From: Nocardia rhizosphaerihabitans
GTDB taxonomy: Bacteria; Actinomycetota; Actinomycetes; Mycobacteriales; Mycobacteriaceae
Direction of reading: 5' to 3'
Length of the DNA: 64,000 bases
Assembly (NCBI RefSeq): GCF_014646295.1
Contig: NZ_BMNE01000004.1
Coordinates: 62,001-126,000 of the forward strand
In this document: piece by piece, positions 60,623 through 64,000 of the stretch
Position numbering within the stretch: the stretch's first letter is position 1
Layout: each line of letters starts with the position of its first letter
The notes under the pieces: generated by a model
What the model was told of the DNA's origin: nothing
The model's database searches: none
Seen by the model: only the letters and a program-made list of their open reading frames with translations
Position numbers and translations under genes: made by a program

Positions 60623-61690
60623 GTGGACTTCACCCGCGACGAAAGCGCCGACGCAGTAGCCGAGGTGGTCGTGAGCCTGCTCGAACGTGAGCGGGCCCGA
60701 GATATGGAATTGTGGCCGAGCCTGATCGACTCCGGCCTGCTCGCGGTCGCCGTGCCCGAGCAGTTCGGCGGCGACGGCATGGGCCTGCTGGAGGTGTCGG
60801 CTCTGCTCATGGAGCTGGCCACCGACGCGGTGGCGGTGCCTGCGCTGCCCACCTTCGGGTTCGGCGTGCTGCCGCTGCTGCCCTCGCTGTCCGAGGAGCT
60901 CGCGGGGCGCGTGGTCGCCGAGGTCGGCAAGGGCACCGTGCTCACCGCCGCGCTCAGCGAGCAGGGTGCGCCGTTCACCACCGCGCCGAGCACCAAGGCG
61001 GTCCGCGACGGTGACACCGTGCGGATCACCGGCCGCAAGGTCGGCGTGCTCTACGCCGAGCAGGCCCGCTGGATCCTGGTGCCCACCGACGCCGGTGTGG
61101 CGCTGGTGGAATCGGTCGCGCCGGGGCTCCGGATCATCCCGGTCGCCGGTTCGGCGGGCATCCCGGAGGCGACACTGGTCCTCGACGAGGTCGAGATCCC
61201 CGCCGACCAGCTGCTGCCAGCCGACGTGCTGCCCCGGCTGCACCGCTACGCGCTGGCCACCATCGGCGCGGTCGCCGACGGCCTGCTCAAGGGCGCGCTC
61301 ACGCTGACCGCCGAGCACGTGCGCACGCGTGAGCAGTTCGGCAGGCCGCTGGCCGAGTTCCAGGCGGTGGCCCAGCAGATCGCCGACCTGTACGTGGTCT
61401 CGCGGACGCTGCACGTGGCCGCGGAATCGGCGTGCTGGGCGCTGGCCCAGGACGACTCGTCGCCCGAGCATCAGAGCCGCGTCGACGAGGATCTCGAGGT
61501 GCTCGCCTACTGGGCGGCCGCCGAAGTTCCGCGCGCCATGCAGAAATGTCATCACCTGCACGGTGGACTTGGCGTGGATATCACCCACCCGATGCACCGC
61601 TACTACTCACAGGCCAAAGACCTCGCCCGTCTGCTCGGCGGCGCGGGCCTGCGCCTCGACCTTCTGGGAGCAAGATGTTCATCGATCTGA
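60623..61690 (+). CDS. fadE28: Acyl-CoA dehydrogenase FadE28-like (ChsE2)
   Basis: A 355-residue subunit. In M. tuberculosis FadE28 and FadE29 form a heterotetramer that dehydrogenates the three-carbon side-chain CoA ester of cholesterol. Visible: VAVPEQFGGDGMGLLEVSALL, VRTREQFGRPLAEFQAVAQQIADLY, CHHLHGGLGVDITHPMHRYYS and RLDLLGARCS. FadE28-type subunits lack some catalytic and FAD-binding residues, which the partner provides. GGGAGG 5 bases before GTG 60623 sets the start. It overlaps fadE29 by 16 bases. Confidence 0.9.
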   Translation: MDFTRDESADAVAEVVVSLLERERARDMELWPSLIDSGLLAVAVPEQFGGDGMGLLEVSALLMELATDAVAVPALPTFGFGVLPLLPSLSEELAGRVVAEVGKGTVLTAALSEQGAPFTTAPSTKAVRDGDTVRITGRKVGVLYAEQARWILVPTDAGVALVESVAPGLRIIPVAGSAGIPEATLVLDEVEIPADQLLPADVLPRLHRYALATIGAVADGLLKGALTLTAEHVRTREQFGRPLAEFQAVAQQIADLYVVSRTLHVAAESACWALAQDDSSPEHQSRVDEDLEVLAYWAAAEVPRAMQKCHHLHGGLGVDITHPMHRYYSQAKDLARLLGGAGLRLDLLGARCSSI

Positions 61691-62838
61691 CCGCCGAGCA
61701 GCGGCGGTTGCGCGAAGAATTGCGTTCCTATTTCGCCGATCTCGTGACCCCGGAGGAAGCGGCCGCGATGGCCGTCGACCGCCACGGCGACGCCTACCGC
61801 GAGGTGGTGCGCCGGATGGGCCGCGACGGCTGGCTCGGTGTCGGCTGGCCGAAGGAGTTCGGCGGCCAGGGCTTCGGCCCGATGGAACAGCAGATCTTCT
61901 TCAACGAGGCGGTGCGCGCCGATGTGCCGCTGCCGCTGGTGACGCTGCTGACCGTCGGCCCGACGCTGCAGAAGTACGGCACCGACGCGCAGAAGCAGAA
62001 GTTCCTGCCCGGAATCCTGTCCGGTGACATCCATTTCGCGATCGGCTACTCCGAACCCGAAGCGGGCACCGACCTCGCCGCGCTGCGCACCACCGCGGTG
62101 CGCGACGACAACGGCGACTGGATCGTCAACGGCCAGAAGATCTTCACCACCGGCGCGCACGAGGCCGACTACGTCTGGCTGGCCTGCCGCACCGGTTCGG
62201 TGGAGTCGCGCCACCGCGGCATCACCATCCTGATCGTCGACACCAAGGACCCGGGCTACTCCTGGACCCCGATCATCACCTGCGACGGCGCCCACCACAC
62301 CAACGCCACCTACTTCGACGATGTGCGGGTGCCGGCGGAGATGCTGGTCGGCGAGGAGAACCGCGGCTGGCGCCTGATCACCACCCAGCTCAACCACGAG
62401 CGGGTCAGCCTCGGCCCGTCGGGCAAGATCGAGCAGCTCTACGACCGCCTGCACGACTGGTCGGCGCAGCACCAGCTGCTCGGCGAGCCCGAGGTGCGCC
62501 GTGCGCTGGGCCGGGTGCGAACCATGGTGCGGCTCAACGAGTTGCTGAACTGGCAGGTCGCCGCCGCCGACCCGGCCGCCGCGCAGAACACCGTGATCGC
62601 CGACGCCTCGGCCACCAAGATCTTCTCCACCGAGTCGCTGCAGGAAGCGGGCCGGGTGGTCGAGGAAATCGTCGGGCGCTACGGCGATCCCGCCGAGCTA
62701 GGCACCGCCGAGCTGCTCGGCTGGCTGGACCGGCGCACCAAGCAGAACCTCGTCGTCACCTTCGGCGGCGGCGTCAACGAGATCATGCGCGAACTGGTCG
62801 CCTCCGCCGGCCTGGAACTGCCGCGCGTCCCCCGATGA
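61675..62838 (+). CDS. fadE29: Acyl-CoA dehydrogenase FadE29-like (ChsE1)
   Basis: A 387-residue protein, the same length as Rv3543c. N-terminal MFIDLTAEQRRLREEL, substrate/FAD loop YSEPEAGTDLAALRTTAV, then TRNLV-type end segment TKQNLVVTFGGGVNEIMRELVA. Forms the alpha2beta2 FadE28-FadE29 enzyme. The ATG 61675 lies inside the fadE28 coding end; the stop overlaps chsH2 (ATGA). Confidence 0.92.
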   Translation: MFIDLTAEQRRLREELRSYFADLVTPEEAAAMAVDRHGDAYREVVRRMGRDGWLGVGWPKEFGGQGFGPMEQQIFFNEAVRADVPLPLVTLLTVGPTLQKYGTDAQKQKFLPGILSGDIHFAIGYSEPEAGTDLAALRTTAVRDDNGDWIVNGQKIFTTGAHEADYVWLACRTGSVESRHRGITILIVDTKDPGYSWTPIITCDGAHHTNATYFDDVRVPAEMLVGEENRGWRLITTQLNHERVSLGPSGKIEQLYDRLHDWSAQHQLLGEPEVRRALGRVRTMVRLNELLNWQVAAADPAAAQNTVIADASATKIFSTESLQEAGRVVEEIVGRYGDPAELGTAELLGWLDRRTKQNLVVTFGGGVNEIMRELVASAGLELPRVPR

Positions 62839-63812
62839 GCAAGGAGCAGGGCGTGCCGGAAAGCATCACCCCCGAAGACATTCCAGAAGCGCTGTCGAAG
62901 CTGGCGGCCGCGGGCGAGTCCGCACCGCGGGCCGGGCGCGACCCGGTGAACCGGCCGATGATCAACAACTGGGTCGAGGCGATCGGCGACACCAACCCGA
63001 TCTATGTCGACGCCGACGCCGCCAAGGCCGCCGGTCACCCCGGCATCGTCGCCCCGCCCGCCATGGCGCAGGTGTGGACGATGAACGGCCTGCACGGCGT
63101 GCGCGCCGCCGACGATCCGCTGGGGCTGGCGACGCAGCTGCTCGACGAGGCGGGCTACACCTCCGTCGTCGGCACCAACTGCGAGCAGACCTACCACCGC
63201 TACCTACAGCCGGGGGAGGAGGTGACCGTCACCAGCAGGCTCTCGGAGTTCAAGGGCCCCAAGCGGACCGGGCTCGGTGACGGCTGGTTCCTGACCTTCG
63301 CCACCACCTGGTCCGTCGGTGACGAGGTGGTCACCGAGATGCTGTTCCGCATCCTGAAGTTCGCGCCCGCCGCGCTGGAAGCGGCCGCGCCGGACGCGGG
63401 CGACATCGCCCTCGCGCCCGCCGACCGCGTCGGTCCCGTCATCTCGAAGGACACCGAATTCTTCTGGGCCGGTACCGAAATCGGCGAGCTGCGCATCCAG
63501 CGTCTGCCCGACGGTTCGCTGCGGCACCCACCGGTCCCTGCCCTGTGGCAGGACAAGGCCGAGACCACCGACTACGTGGTCGCCGCGGGCACCGGCACCG
63601 TGTTCAGCTTCGTCGTGCACCACGCGCCGAAGGTGCCCGGTCGCGACCTGCCGTTCGTCGTCGCCCTGGTCGAACTTGACGAGGGCGTGCGCATGCTCGG
63701 TGAGCTGCGCGGCATCGAACCGGGTGAGGTCGCCATCGGCGTGCCCGTCCGCGTCGCCTTCGAAAAGCTCGCCGACGGAACCGTTCTGCCCTACTGGGAG
63801 GCCGCGCTGTGA
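62835..63812 (+). CDS. chsH2: Steroid enoyl-CoA hydratase subunit ChsH2 (MaoC + DUF35)
   Basis: A 325-residue protein: N-terminal MaoC-like hot-dog domain (about 1-170; NRPMINNWVEAIGDTNPIYVD, HPGIVAPPAMAQVW) and C-terminal DUF35 OB-fold domain (about 190-325; RIQRLPDGSLRHPPVPALW, FSFVVHHAPKVPGRDLPFVVALVEL). The Cys4 zinc ribbon of many DUF35 proteins is not seen. In M. tuberculosis (Rv3542c) it pairs with ChsH1 to hydrate the product of FadE28-FadE29, and its DUF35 domain recruits the Ltp2 aldolase. Confidence 0.92.
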   Translation: MSKEQGVPESITPEDIPEALSKLAAAGESAPRAGRDPVNRPMINNWVEAIGDTNPIYVDADAAKAAGHPGIVAPPAMAQVWTMNGLHGVRAADDPLGLATQLLDEAGYTSVVGTNCEQTYHRYLQPGEEVTVTSRLSEFKGPKRTGLGDGWFLTFATTWSVGDEVVTEMLFRILKFAPAALEAAAPDAGDIALAPADRVGPVISKDTEFFWAGTEIGELRIQRLPDGSLRHPPVPALWQDKAETTDYVVAAGTGTVFSFVVHHAPKVPGRDLPFVVALVELDEGVRMLGELRGIEPGEVAIGVPVRVAFEKLADGTVLPYWEAAL

Positions 63813-64000
63813 CCGCCACCACCGAACCCACCGCCGTCGCGGTTGGCACCACGCTGCCGGAGCTGGTGATCCACGCCGATCCCACCTTCGTGATCAGTAC
63901 CGCCCTGGCCACCAGGGACTTTCAGGACGTGCACCACGACCGCGACAAGGCGGTCGAGCGCGGTTCCAGCGACATCTTCGTCAACATCCTCACCGACACC
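63809..64000 (+). CDS. chsH1: Steroid enoyl-CoA hydratase subunit ChsH1, 3'-truncated
   Basis: 64 codons are visible, running off the window. A MaoC-like protein with the N-terminal part of the hydratase motif ALATRDFQDVHHDRDKAVERG. GTG 63809 overlaps the chsH2 stop (TGTGA). As in M. tuberculosis Rv3541c, it follows chsH2; ltp2 should follow next. Confidence 0.85.
   Translation, partial: MTATTEPTAVAVGTTLPELVIHADPTFVISTALATRDFQDVHHDRDKAVERGSSDIFVNILTDT

Noticed and set aside
58357..61038. N-terminal extension of kstR of almost 900 codons
   Set aside because: It is antisense to fadE34 and fadE28; the KstR start at 58356 and the operator upstream define the gene.

Overview
The window is high-GC DNA from a mycolic-acid actinomycete (order Mycobacteriales), most like Nocardia or a close relative. 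Evidence is Lsr2, CarD, KstR, LpqE, MhuD, WXG100 proteins, many GTG/TTG starts, leaderless promoters, and gene order that follows the Mycobacterium tuberculosis chromosome (from established knowledge) over long stretches. No rRNA, tRNA, CRISPR array, integrase or intact insertion sequence was seen.

Layout. 1-3.5 kb: a truncated PucR-type regulator, DUF2277 and DUF1266 proteins, one copy of a ~165-bp structured repeat, and a PH-like protein. 3.8-13.7 kb: ftsH, the folate genes folE-folP-folB-folK, two membrane proteins, a DUF2520 Rossmann protein and the pantothenate/CoA genes panC-panD-coaX, many coupled by ATGA/TGATG overlaps. 13.7-14.9 kb: a cysteine dioxygenase-like cupin and a rhodanese behind a 13-codon leaderless leader peptide with tandem Cys codons and mutually exclusive hairpins. 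15-22.6 kb: lysS, lsr2, an FHA-HTH protein, a DUF1772 protein, a secreted lipase/esterase behind two KstR-like boxes, and clpC. 22.6-34.6 kb is accessory: DUF1877, an LLM oxidoreductase with a divergent AraC regulator, an MFS exporter, a decayed XRE regulator, a two-component system next to an ABC exporter, a TetR regulator with an azoreductase/SMR operon, SRPBCC and OsmC proteins.

34.6-46.2 kb: a cobalamin-riboswitch-controlled cbtB-cbtA pair, mhuD, an alpha/beta hydrolase, mutY, a carbonic anhydrase, radA (without the neighbouring disA expected from M. tuberculosis), lpqE, carD-ispD-ispF, cysS and rlmB, then the second copy of the structured repeat. 46.4-51.4 kb: a DUF4190 protein, an enoyl-CoA hydratase, an acyl-CoA dehydrogenase and a zinc-type ABC transporter.

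51.5-54.8 kb is the most novel part: two WXG100 proteins, a 584-residue two-part protein with a lysozyme/SLT-like C-terminus, and a four-helix membrane protein with an extracytoplasmic C-terminal domain. This looks like a type VII secretion effector cassette with a candidate immunity protein. It is visibly less GC-rich than its surroundings and lies between a decayed fragment of a GH15 gene and the intact otsB-GH15 fusion gene. 57.7-64 kb is cholesterol side-chain degradation: kstR, fadE34, fadE28, fadE29, chsH2 and the start of chsH1, with a perfect KstR palindrome between kstR and fadE34.
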